A stretch of 34,149 nt of DNA from Nocardia tenerifensis NBRC 101015 (lineage in GTDB: Bacteria; Actinomycetota; Actinomycetes; Mycobacteriales; Mycobacteriaceae), in the NCBI RefSeq assembly GCF_000308715.1, contig NZ_BAGH01000091.1, positions 1 through 34,149 on the forward strand, in the 5' to 3' direction. Of this stretch, positions 15,259 to 23,147 are shown piece after piece (position 1 is the stretch's first letter; every line of letters begins with the position of its first letter). The translations under genes were made by a program, and so were the position numbers. The notes under the pieces were generated by a model that saw nothing but the letters and a program-made list of their open reading frames with translations, made no database searches and was not told where the DNA came from.

Positions 15259-16320
15259 GTGCAGGTGCAAGCGGGGCAACGTAATTCGCTGACCGACGTG
15301 TCCGGCCTGCTGGTCGGGCACCACCACGTGCTCGACCCCGACGCGACCCTCGGCTCCGGCGCGGCGACGGGATCCACCGTGGTCTTCGCCCCGGGCGGCG
15401 CGAACGCCGCGGTCGACGTGCGCGGCGGCGGACCGGGCACCCGGGAGACCGACGTGCTCGACCTGGCGACCACCGTACGTCAGGTCAACGCGCTCCTGTT
15501 CACCGGCGGCAGCGCCTACGGCCTCGCCGCGGCCGACGGGGTGATGCGCTGGCTCGAGGAGCGCGGCGAGGGCGTCCCGATGGACGCGACCGATCCGAGC
15601 CGCGTCGTCCCGATCGTGCCCGCCGCGGTGGTCTACGATCTTCCGTTGGGCGCGTGGAACATTCGGCCCAACGCCGACTTCGGCTACCGGGCGGCGGACG
15701 CCGCGGCGCTCGACTTCGCACGCGGCGTGGTCGGCGCGGGCGTCGGCGCGCGGTCCGGCGCGCTCAAGGGTGGCATCGGCTCGGCGAGCGTGGTGATCAC
15801 CGAGGGCGTGGCGGCCGGAGCCACCGTCGCCGCGCTGGTCGTGGCCAACTCCGCCGGCTCACCCTTCGATCCGCGCACCGGACTGCCGTGGGGCGCGGGC
15901 ACCGACGGGCCCGAGCACTTCGGCCTGCGGCCCGCGACCGCCGAGCAACTGGCCCGCGCCAACGCCCTTCCGGCGAAAGGCATGCGACTCAACACGACCA
16001 TCGGCGTAGTGGCCACCGACGCGCCGCTGGACCCGGTGGGCTGTCAACGCCTGGCCACGACCGCGCACGACGGCCTGGCCCGCGCCATCCGCCCCGCGCA
16101 CGCCCCGTTCGACGGCGACACGTTCTTCGCACTGGCGACCGGCGCGTGGCAGCCGCCCGAGCGCATCGAACTGCCCGCGGCGTTCCCCCGCGACGTGATG
16201 CTGGTCGACAAGCTCTGCACCGCCGCGGGCCTGTGCGTGGAGCGCGCGATCGTCGACGCGATCCTCGCGGCCACCTCCGTCGGCGAAGTCCCTGCGTACC
16301 GCGACCTGTTTCCCCGGTGA
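15259..16320 (+). CDS. P1/S58 family peptidase (DmpA/NylC type, self-cleaving)
   Basis: A 353-aa member of the DmpA aminopeptidase/6-aminohexanoate-oligomer hydrolase family, equivalent by position to Rv1333. These enzymes mature by autoproteolysis before a Ser or Thr that becomes the N-terminal nucleophile. Here the site is Asn245-Thr246 in RLNTTIGVVATDAPL, matching the NylC-type N/T junction. Other family motifs are the N-terminal LTDVSGLLVGH, LLFTGGSAYGLAAADGVM, GALKGGIGSASV, and the C-terminal LCTAAGLCVERAIVDAIL. The GTG start has AGGAG six bases ahead. The 264-base region before it holds no gene. The natural substrate is unknown; an amide or N-terminal peptide bond is likely. Confidence 0.9.
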   Translation: MQVQAGQRNSLTDVSGLLVGHHHVLDPDATLGSGAATGSTVVFAPGGANAAVDVRGGGPGTRETDVLDLATTVRQVNALLFTGGSAYGLAAADGVMRWLEERGEGVPMDATDPSRVVPIVPAAVVYDLPLGAWNIRPNADFGYRAADAAALDFARGVVGAGVGARSGALKGGIGSASVVITEGVAAGATVAALVVANSAGSPFDPRTGLPWGAGTDGPEHFGLRPATAEQLARANALPAKGMRLNTTIGVVATDAPLDPVGCQRLATTAHDGLARAIRPAHAPFDGDTFFALATGAWQPPERIELPAAFPRDVMLVDKLCTAAGLCVERAIVDAILAATSVGEVPAYRDLFPR

Positions 16321-16354
16321 ACGCGGAGAATCCGGAACCAGGCGCGGCGCGCGG

Positions 16355-16380
16355 GGAATAGCCGAATATTCTCACTGGTT
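16355..16380 (+). promoter_or_regulatory. SigH-like promoter of the mec-cysO-cysM operon
   Basis: GGAATA (16355-16360) and GTT (16378-16380) are separated by 17 bases, matching the GGAAYA plus GTT pattern of mycobacterial SigH promoters. A leader of about 68 bases would follow. As I recall, the mec-cysO-cysM genes of M. tuberculosis belong to the SigH oxidative and disulfide stress regulon, which supports the match. Confidence 0.6.
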
Positions 16381-16454
16381 GTCGACTGCGACAGGTCGGC
16401 GCTGCGGAGCGCGGCGAGGGCGAGTGCCCGAACCGGGCGGAAGGGTGAGAACTC

Positions 16455-16877
16455 GTGCTGGTGATCAGGGCCGACCTCGTGGAGGCGATGGTCGCGCACG
16501 CGCGCGCCGACCACCCCGACGAGGCGTGCGGCGTCATCGCCGGGCCGGAGGGTTCGGACCGTCCGGAGCGGTTCATCGCCATGATCAACGCCGAGCGCTC
16601 GCCGACCTTCTACCGCTTCGACTCCGGTGAGCAGCTCAAAGTGTGGCGCGCCATGGACGACGCCGACGAGACGCCGGTGGTGATCTACCACTCGCACACC
16701 GCCACCGAGGCGTACCCCAGCCGCACCGACGTGTCCTACGCGTCCGAGCCCTACGCGCACTACGTGCTGATCTCGACCCGCGACCCCGAGCAGCACGAGC
16801 TGCGCAGCTACCGGATCGTCGACGGCGAGGTCACCGAGGAGCCGGTGCGGATCGTCGACGCCTACGAAAACGCCTGA
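16455..16877 (+). CDS. mec: JAMM/MPN+ metalloprotease Mec, releases cysteine from CysO
   Basis: A 140-aa zinc peptidase that hydrolyses the CysO-cysteine adduct, regenerating CysO and freeing cysteine. The JAMM motif is complete: Glu23 (DEACGVI), His79-Ser-His81, Ser89 and Asp92 (HSHTATEAYPSRTD). Length matches the roughly 140-146 aa actinobacterial Mec. The GTG start has an AAGGGTGAG ribosome site. cysO begins 34 bases after its stop and cysM follows, so the three form one operon. Its order (protease, carrier, synthase) is the same as in M. tuberculosis Rv1334-Rv1336. Confidence 0.92.
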   Translation: MLVIRADLVEAMVAHARADHPDEACGVIAGPEGSDRPERFIAMINAERSPTFYRFDSGEQLKVWRAMDDADETPVVIYHSHTATEAYPSRTDVSYASEPYAHYVLISTRDPEQHELRSYRIVDGEVTEEPVRIVDAYENA

Positions 16878-16911
16878 AACCGATGCCTTTTCGCGAAACC
16901 GAGGAGTTCTC

Positions 16912-17184
16912 ATGCCGGTAACCGTGTCCATCCCGACCATCATGCGTGGCCTCACCGGAGGGGAGAAGCGCGTGCAGGCGCAGGGCTCGACGCTGAGCGC
17001 GCTGATCGATGACCTCGAGGCGAGCCACCCCGGCATCGCCGAGCGGCTGCTCAAGGACGGCAAGCTGAACCGCTACGTCAATATCTACGTCGACGACGAG
17101 GACGTGCGCTTCGCCGGCGGGCTCGAGGCCGAGGTCCCCGCCGACGCGAGCGTGACCATCCTGCCCGCCGTCGCCGGAGGCTGA
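16912..17184 (+). CDS. cysO: Sulfur carrier protein CysO (MoaD/ThiS fold)
   Basis: A 90-aa ubiquitin-fold carrier whose C-terminal Gly89-Gly90 is converted to a thiocarboxylate that donates sulfur to O-phosphoserine on CysM. The ThiS/MoaD pattern is clear: a beta-strand opening VTVSIPTIMR, central LIDDLEASHPGIAERLLKDG, NIYVDDEDVRF, and the end VTILPAVAGG. The ATG has GAGGAG eight bases upstream. cysM starts nine bases after the stop, so the two are tightly coupled. Confidence 0.95.
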   Translation: MPVTVSIPTIMRGLTGGEKRVQAQGSTLSALIDDLEASHPGIAERLLKDGKLNRYVNIYVDDEDVRFAGGLEAEVPADASVTILPAVAGG

Positions 17185-18156
<972 letters not shown>

Positions 18157-18166
18157 CGCCCGCGGG

Positions 18167-18172
18167 TACCCT
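18167..18172 (+). promoter_or_regulatory. Possible -10 box for the rhomboid gene
   Basis: TACCCT, the same hexamer seen ahead of clpS and the DUF2017 gene, lies 11 bases after the cysM stop and would give a leader of about 65 bases. No clear -35 was found. Confidence 0.35.
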
Positions 18173-18244
18173 CGAAACAGCGGGTGGACGGCCCGCGCCG
18201 AAGATCAGCGAGCCGTCGTGATCCCGCCGAGCGAGGAGGCTGCG

Positions 18245-18967
18245 ATGACCGGCGGTTCGGGAATCGGTTCGTCATTCGACCCCGATCGGATCGCGGCGAT
18301 CCGTGCCCAGCTGGGGAAGCCGGGCGCGACGGCGAATTCCCCTGCGAAGCCCAGCAATATCGCCGCCGTCAAACAGTTGTGGCTGCGGGCCGGAGTGCTC
18401 ACAGCCGGTTTCGTCGCGCTGCTGTACGGCATCGAGGGCGTGGACACCCTCGACCACAACGAGCTGAACAACGCGGGCATCCATCCCCGTGAGGCCGACG
18501 GACTCTGGGGCATCCTCTTCGCCCCGGTCCTGCACGCCAACTGGCCGCACCTGGTCGGCAACACCCTGCCCGTCCTCGTGCTCGGCTTCCTCGCGCTGCT
18601 CGCGGGCATCGGCCGCGGGCTGGCCGCGACCGCCATCATCTGGGTCATCGCAGGCATCGGCACCTGGCTCACCGGCGCCACCGGCAGCGTGCACCTCGGC
18701 GCCTCGGTTCTGGTGTTCGGCTGGTTGACATTCCTGATCTCGCGCGGCTGGTTCGCCCGCAACGTCGGCCAGATCCTGCTCGGGCTCGTGGTTTTGGCGC
18801 TCTACGGGTCGCTGCTGTGGGGCGTATTGCCCGGCCAGGACGGAATCTCTTGGCAGGGCCATCTTTTCGGGGCGATGGGTGGAGTGGTTGCCGGCTGGGT
18901 ACTCTCTGGTGATGCACGCCGGATACGTCGCGGGGATCGAGCCGGGGTCGCCGCGTCGCCACGGTGA
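18245..18967 (+). CDS. Rhomboid family intramembrane serine protease
   Basis: A 240-aa membrane protease of the Rv1337 type. After a roughly 45-residue cytosolic N-terminus come six membrane helices. HANWPHLVGNTLP (residues 97-109) carries the conserved His and Asn of helix 2. Ser154 in HLGASVLVFGW is the nucleophile; the usual GxSG reads GASV, a variant I recall in actinobacterial rhomboids. His206 in SWQGHLFGAMGG completes the dyad. The ATG at 18245 is preceded by GAGGAGG, which excludes an upstream in-frame start. In mycobacteria murI follows; here the MBL-hydrolase gene does. Physiological substrates are unknown. Confidence 0.9.
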   Translation: MTGGSGIGSSFDPDRIAAIRAQLGKPGATANSPAKPSNIAAVKQLWLRAGVLTAGFVALLYGIEGVDTLDHNELNNAGIHPREADGLWGILFAPVLHANWPHLVGNTLPVLVLGFLALLAGIGRGLAATAIIWVIAGIGTWLTGATGSVHLGASVLVFGWLTFLISRGWFARNVGQILLGLVVLALYGSLLWGVLPGQDGISWQGHLFGAMGGVVAGWVLSGDARRIRRGDRAGVAASPR

Positions 18968-19035
18968 TCGCGCGGCCCTTCGAGAAATGTGGGGATAGTT
19001 TCTTGACCGATAATTCGTCGTGGCAGCATGGGGGG

Positions 19036-19800
19036 ATGCGCCTCACCGTCCTCGGGTGCTCGGGCAGTGTGTCCGGCCCGGACTCCCCAGCGTCGGGGTA
19101 TTTGCTGAGCGGGCCGGATATGACGCCCGTCGTGATCGATTTCGGGCCGGGGGTGCTCGGCGCGCTGCAGCGCTACGCCGACCCCGGTGAGGTCGACATC
19201 TTCCTGACCCACCTGCACGCCGACCACTGTCTGGACCTGCCCGGCCTGCTGGTCTGGCGGCGCTACCACCCCACCCCGCCGGTCGGCCGGGCCATCGTGC
19301 GCGGGCCGTCGGACAGCGCGCTGCGCATCGGCAACGCCTCGGCCGAGATCGGCGGCGAGTGCGACGACTGGTCCGACGTGATCGACCACCGGCCGTGGAC
19401 CGTCGGCGAGGAGATCGAGTTCGGGCCGGGCCACACCGTGTCGGCGCGCCGGATGTTCCACCCACCGGAGTCCTATGGACTGCGGATCGTCACCGCCGCC
19501 GGACGAACCTTCGTCTACACCGGCGACACCGCGATGTGCGACGCGGTCAACGAGCTCGCGCAGGGCGCCGACATCCTGATGGCCGAGGCGTCGTGGACCC
19601 ACGATCCCGCGAATCGCCCTCCGGGCATTCATCTTTCGGGCACCGAGGCGGGCATGATCGCCGCGCGGGCCGGGGTGAAGGAATTGCTGCTCACCCACAT
19701 TCCGCCGTGGACCTCGCGCGAAGACGTCATCGCCGAGGCCAAGGCGCAGTTCGCCGGGCCCGTGCACGCGGTCGCGCCGGGCGAGACGTTCGATCTCTGA
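19036..19800 (+). CDS. MBL-fold metallo-hydrolase, Rv1339-type cyclic nucleotide phosphodiesterase candidate
   Basis: A 254-aa metallo-beta-lactamase-fold enzyme. The metal motif THLHADH has His59, His61, Asp63 and His64, with later ligands in YTGDTAMCD and LLLTHIPPW. The opening MRLTVLGCSGSVSGPDSPASGYLL is typical of the family that includes M. tuberculosis Rv1339, reported as an atypical cAMP phosphodiesterase. RNase Z-like relatives share the fold, but the family opening and the neighbours (rhomboid before, rph after) fit Rv1339. The ATG at 19036 has a G-rich GGGGGG immediately ahead; an in-frame GTG at 18964 would extend it by 24 non-conserved residues. Confidence 0.88.
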   Translation: MRLTVLGCSGSVSGPDSPASGYLLSGPDMTPVVIDFGPGVLGALQRYADPGEVDIFLTHLHADHCLDLPGLLVWRRYHPTPPVGRAIVRGPSDSALRIGNASAEIGGECDDWSDVIDHRPWTVGEEIEFGPGHTVSARRMFHPPESYGLRIVTAAGRTFVYTGDTAMCDAVNELAQGADILMAEASWTHDPANRPPGIHLSGTEAGMIAARAGVKELLLTHIPPWTSREDVIAEAKAQFAGPVHAVAPGETFDL

Positions 19801-19830
19801 CCGGTTGCCCGCGCGGCTGTCCGGTGTGAC

Positions 19831-19836
19831 TAGGCT
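19831..19836 (+). promoter_or_regulatory. -10 box of a leaderless rph promoter
   Basis: TAGGCT is followed by six bases (GTGGCC) and the GTG at 19843. This spacing favours 19843 over the in-frame GTG at 19837, which directly abuts the hexamer. Confidence 0.5.
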
Positions 19837-19842
19837 GTGGCC

Positions 19843-20613
19843 GTGTCTAGACGAGCCGATGGCAGGGCGGACGACGAGCTCCGCGAGGTAAGGATCACGC
19901 GTGGATTCACCACGCATCCAGCCGGTTCGGTGCTGGTCGAGTTCGGTCAGACGCGGGTGATGTGCACCGCGAGCGTGACCGAGGGCGTGCCGCCGTGGCG
20001 GCGCGACTCCGGACTGGGTTGGGTCACCGCCGAATACGCGATGCTGCCCGCCGCCACGCACACCCGCAGCGGGCGCGAGTCGGTGAAGGGCAAGGTCGGC
20101 GGCCGCACCCAGGAGATCAGCCGCCTGATCGGCCGCTCGCTGCGCGCCTGCATCGACCTCGCCGCCATCGGCGAGAACACCATCGCCATCGACTGCGACG
20201 TGCTGCAGGCCGACGGCGGCACCAGGACCGCCGCGATCACCGGCGCCTACGTCGCGCTGGTCGACGCGATCACCTACCTGGCCGCCAAGGGCGTGCTGGC
20301 CGACCCGCAGCCGATCTCCTGCGCGATCGCCGCGGTGAGCGTCGGCGTGGTCGACGGCCGGGTGCGCCTGGACCTGCCCTATGAAGAGGATTCGCGCGCC
20401 GAGGTCGATATGAACGTGGTCGCCACCGACACCGGCACCCTGGTCGAGATCCAGGGCACTGGCGAGGGCGCCACCTTCCCCCGCTCCACCCTGGACAAGA
20501 TGCTCGACTCCGCGCTGGTCGGGTGCGAGCGGATCTTCGCCATCCAGAAGGAGGCGCTGGCGCTGCCGTACCCGGGCGTGCTGCCCGAGCCGTCCGAGCC
20601 GAAGAAGAAGTAG
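19843..20613 (+). CDS. rph: Ribonuclease PH
   Basis: A 256-aa phosphate-dependent 3'-5' exoribonuclease that trims tRNA 3' ends. Family motifs are [29 protein letters not shown], the phosphate-binding and catalytic region [16 protein letters not shown], and [20 protein letters not shown]. The [11 protein letters not shown] strand and the C-terminal [12 protein letters not shown] are also present. It aligns along its length with mycobacterial RphA as I recall it. The GTG at 19843 gives an N-terminus (SRRADGR) matching that protein. rdgB starts two bases after the stop; the two share a role in nucleic acid quality control. Confidence 0.95.
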   Translation: MSRRADGRADDELREVRITRGFTTHPAGSVLVEFGQTRVMCTASVTEGVPPWRRDSGLGWVTAEYAMLPAATHTRSGRESVKGKVGGRTQEISRLIGRSLRACIDLAAIGENTIAIDCDVLQADGGTRTAAITGAYVALVDAITYLAAKGVLADPQPISCAIAAVSVGVVDGRVRLDLPYEEDSRAEVDMNVVATDTGTLVEIQGTGEGATFPRSTLDKMLDSALVGCERIFAIQKEALALPYPGVLPEPSEPKKK

Positions 20614-20615
20614 CC

Positions 20616-21227
20616 GTGTCGCGTCGTGTGCTGGTGGCGAGCCGAAATGCCAAGAAGCTGAACGAGCTTCGGCGCATCCTCGCCGAGGCGGGCATCGCGG
20701 AGATCGAGATCGTCGGGCTCGACGACGTGCCCGCCTACGACGAGGCGCCGGAGACCGGCGCGACCTTCGAGGAGAACGCGCTCGCCAAGGCGCGCGACGG
20801 CGCCACCGCGACCGGACTGGCCTGTGTCGCAGACGATTCCGGCATCGAGGTGGACGCGCTCAACGGCATGCCCGGTGTGCTCTCCGCGCGCTGGGCCGGG
20901 CGCCACGGCGACGACGCGGCCAACAACGCGCTGCTGCTGGCCCAGCTCGGCGACGTGCCGGACGAACGGCGCGGCGCGCGTTTCGTCTCGACCTGCGCGC
21001 TGGTCGTGCCGGACGGCGCGGAGATCGTGGTGCGGGGCGAGTGGCCGGGCACGGTCGGCCGGAAACCGCTGGGTGACGGCGGCTTCGGCTACGACCCGCT
21101 GTTCATCCCCGAGGGCGGCGACGTCTCCGCGGCTCAGTTGACGCCCGCCGAGAAGGACGCCGTCTCACACCGCGGCCGGGCGCTCGCCCAGCTGCTGCCC
21201 GCGCTGTCGGAGCTCGCCGAGGGCTGA
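20616..21227 (+). CDS. rdgB: RdgB/HAM1 non-canonical purine NTP pyrophosphatase
   Basis: A 203-aa house-cleaning enzyme that hydrolyses dITP, ITP and XTP to the monophosphates, keeping deaminated purines out of DNA and RNA. Motifs: SRNAKKLNELRRIL (substrate and metal binding), ETGATFEENALAKA, ADDSGIEVDALNG with the catalytic acid, GDGGFGYDPLF, and SHRGRALAQL at the end. The GTG start lies two bases after the rph stop, so translation is probably coupled. The stop is 12 bases from that of the convergent DUF3817 gene, leaving no room for a separate terminator. Confidence 0.94.
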   Translation: MSRRVLVASRNAKKLNELRRILAEAGIAEIEIVGLDDVPAYDEAPETGATFEENALAKARDGATATGLACVADDSGIEVDALNGMPGVLSARWAGRHGDDAANNALLLAQLGDVPDERRGARFVSTCALVVPDGAEIVVRGEWPGTVGRKPLGDGGFGYDPLFIPEGGDVSAAQLTPAEKDAVSHRGRALAQLLPALSELAEG

Positions 21228-21239
21228 GCCGATCCGGCG

Positions 21240-21626
21240 TCAGACGCCGAAGTCCTGCTTGACCTTCTTCGCGTTGACGTGCTCGACGAAGAAGGACAGC
21301 AGCGGGATGGTGCCCGCGAGCAGCGTGCCGACGGTGCGCAGGACGGGCCAGCGCACCTTCACCGCCAGGTCGGCGGTGACCAGCAGGTAGACGAAGTACA
21401 CCCAGCCGTGCACTACCGCGATCCAGCTGGGGGTGTGCACGTCGAAGCCGTACTTGGCGATCATCTCGCCGGTGAGCAGCAGCAGCCAGAGGCCGGTGAT
21501 CCAGGCCAGCGTGCGGTAGCGCAGCAGCGCCGACTTGATCTTGTCGGTGCTCGCTCCGCCGGCCCGCGCGGGGGCGAGGGTGGCCGGGGCCGCCGTGCTC
21601 TCGGTGGAATTCTCGCTGGCGGTCAA
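21240..21626 (-). CDS. DUF3817 family small membrane protein
   Basis: A 128-aa protein with about 35 polar N-terminal residues and three membrane helices (around LAWITGLWLLLLTGEM, WVYFVYLLVTADLAV and LLAGTIPLLSFFVE). The loop sequence KYGFDVHTPSW and the end FVEHVNAKKV are typical of DUF3817, whose function is unknown; some integral-membrane regulators and transporters carry the same domain. The start appears to be TTG at 21626, overlapping the stop of the upstream gene (TTGA), which implies translational coupling. Position matches Rv1342c. Confidence 0.85.
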   Translation of the reverse strand: MTASENSTESTAAPATLAPARAGGASTDKIKSALLRYRTLAWITGLWLLLLTGEMIAKYGFDVHTPSWIAVVHGWVYFVYLLVTADLAVKVRWPVLRTVGTLLAGTIPLLSFFVEHVNAKKVKQDFGV

Positions 21627-22081
21627 CCGGCGCTCCTCTCGGTGTCGCGGACGCGCAGGCCCGCCTCGCGGACCTGAACATCGATGTCTTCGGCGTGCAG
21701 TGCGGCCAGGTACCTGTTGTAGTCGGCGAGCACCGGGTCCTCGTCACGCACCGCCTTCGGCCGCTCCGGCAGCAGTCCGGCCGGAATCTCGCGCGGCGCA
21801 ACGGCTTTCGGCGCGCGCCGGGGCTTGTCGGCGGACTGCTCGCCGGACTCGTCCTCGTGCGCCTCGCGCTCGAGCCGCACGAACCGGAAGTAGGCGAACA
21901 CCGCGAACGCCGCGAACAACGGCCACTGCAGCGCGTAACCCAGATTCTGGCCGGTCCCGCTCGACGATTCGAACCGTTCCCACTGCCACCACGCCAGCGC
22001 CAGGCAGCCGAGCGCAGCGACGATCACCAGCGCGATGAGGGCCGGGCGATTGTGTGCCGAGCGGCGGGGTGAAGCGGACAC
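21623..22081 (-). CDS. LprD-like membrane protein of unknown function
   Basis: A 152-aa protein equivalent by position and sequence pattern to Rv1343c (LprD). It has a first hydrophobic helix (ALIALVIVAALGCLALAWWQW), the conserved segment SGTGQNLGYALQWPLFA and a second helix, FAVFAYFRFV. A cytosolic tail contains EIPAGLLPERPKAV and DPVLADYNRYLAAL. Cys16 lies inside the first helix; a typical lipobox is not evident, so I call it a membrane protein rather than a proven lipoprotein. The GTG start has TACCGT seven bases upstream, fitting a leaderless message. The DUF3817 gene overlaps its stop. Confidence 0.83.
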   Translation of the reverse strand: MSASPRRSAHNRPALIALVIVAALGCLALAWWQWERFESSSGTGQNLGYALQWPLFAAFAVFAYFRFVRLEREAHEDESGEQSADKPRRAPKAVAPREIPAGLLPERPKAVRDEDPVLADYNRYLAALHAEDIDVQVREAGLRVRDTERSAG

Positions 22082-22088
22082 GGCTTCT

Positions 22089-22094
22089 ACGGTA
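22089..22094 (-). promoter_or_regulatory. -10 box of a leaderless promoter for the LprD-like/DUF3817 pair
   Basis: TACCGT on the minus strand is followed by seven bases (AGAAGCC) and the GTG at 22081. Confidence 0.5.
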
Positions 22095-22182
22095 CCCGTC
22101 TACTACACGGTGCGTAGGACCAGGTCGGCGGACGGACGGCCCGCTCGGCCGCGTCGCTCCACGCCCGGCCTGCTCGCCGGGG

Positions 22183-23058
22183 TCAGAACTTGTAGCTCAC
22201 TCCGGTCAGTCGCTCGGACTCTTCCCACAGCCGCCGCCACAGCTCCTTGTTCTTGGACAGCTTGCTCGACGGCGAGGCCTCCACCGGCCCCTGGGTCTGG
22301 AAGAGCCGGCTCGGGCCCCAGTAGACCTCCGGATCGGCGTCCGGCACGGTCGCGGCGAACAGCGAGGAGTGCGCGGCCTTGCTCGGCGGATGCCCGATGA
22401 GCGCGACGAACGGCTTGATGATCCGGTCCACGGGGGTCTCGGTCCTGGCGAACAGGTCGGTGGCCGAGACGCCGGGGTGCACCGCGTAAGAGCGCTTGGC
22501 CGAACCGGATTCGGCCAGGCGGCGCTGGAGTTCGCGGGCGAACATCAGATTCGACAGCTTGGCCTGCGCGTAGGCGAGGTTGCGCTGGTAGCGACGGTGC
22601 TCGTAGTTGAGGTCGTCGATCCACAGCTTCGGGGTCTGCTTGTGCGCGATGCTGGCCAGCGTCACCACCCGGTCGCGGATGCGGTCGAGCAGCAGGCCGG
22701 TCAGCGCGAAGTGGGCGAGATGGTCCACGCCCCACTGGGTCTCGAAGCCGTCCTTGGTCCGGGAGAACGGGACGTTCATCAGCCCGGCGTTGTTGATCAG
22801 CACGTCGAACTCGGCCTGTTCGTCGGCGAACTTGCGCACCGACGCCAGGTCGGACAGGTCGAGCTCGGCGACGCGGACATCGCCGGTGATGCCGTCGGCG
22901 ACCGCCTGAGCCTTCTTCGCGTTGCGGCAGGCCATGACGACGGTCGCGCCCTTGGCCGCGAGGACCTCGGTGGTCACGGCGCCCAACCCGCCGTTCGCGC
23001 CGGTGATCACGAAGGTGCGCCCGGTCTGATCCGGAATTTCAGTAGGTTTCCACGCCAT
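22183..23058 (-). CDS. Short-chain dehydrogenase/reductase
   Basis: A 291-aa SDR of the retinol-dehydrogenase/protochlorophyllide-reductase-like group. The cofactor motif TGANGGLG is at residues 19-26, and Arg45 after strand 2 (ACRNAKKA) suggests NADP(H). DLSD follows, then NNAG at 89-92. The catalytic residues are Ser136, Tyr163 and Lys167 (YAQAKLSN). The PSKAAHSSLFAAT segment and the C-terminal WRRLWEESERLTGV are typical of actinobacterial members of this group, usually annotated only as oxidoreductases. The ATG has a TAAGGT hexamer six bases upstream and a palindrome overlapping it, so expression is probably repressor-controlled. The substrate is unknown. Confidence 0.88.
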   Translation of the reverse strand: MAWKPTEIPDQTGRTFVITGANGGLGAVTTEVLAAKGATVVMACRNAKKAQAVADGITGDVRVAELDLSDLASVRKFADEQAEFDVLINNAGLMNVPFSRTKDGFETQWGVDHLAHFALTGLLLDRIRDRVVTLASIAHKQTPKLWIDDLNYEHRRYQRNLAYAQAKLSNLMFARELQRRLAESGSAKRSYAVHPGVSATDLFARTETPVDRIIKPFVALIGHPPSKAAHSSLFAATVPDADPEVYWGPSRLFQTQGPVEASPSSKLSKNKELWRRLWEESERLTGVSYKF

Positions 23059-23064
23059 GCCGCA

Positions 23065-23082
23065 ACCTTACTCTGGAGTAAG
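23065..23082 (-). promoter_or_regulatory. SDR promoter -10 box overlapped by an operator palindrome
   Basis: On the minus strand TAAGGT (23070 down to 23065) lies six bases before the ATG, implying a leaderless message. The inverted repeat CTTACTC (23067-23073), TG, GAGTAAG (23076-23082) covers most of the -10 box. Size and symmetry fit a TetR-family operator; the two TetR genes nearby are candidates. Confidence 0.6.
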
Positions 23083-23147
23083 TTCCAGGGGAAGGGTTTC
23101 CCTCGGGCTCGATGACGAGTGTCTCAGACGGGAACGGTTACCACCAC

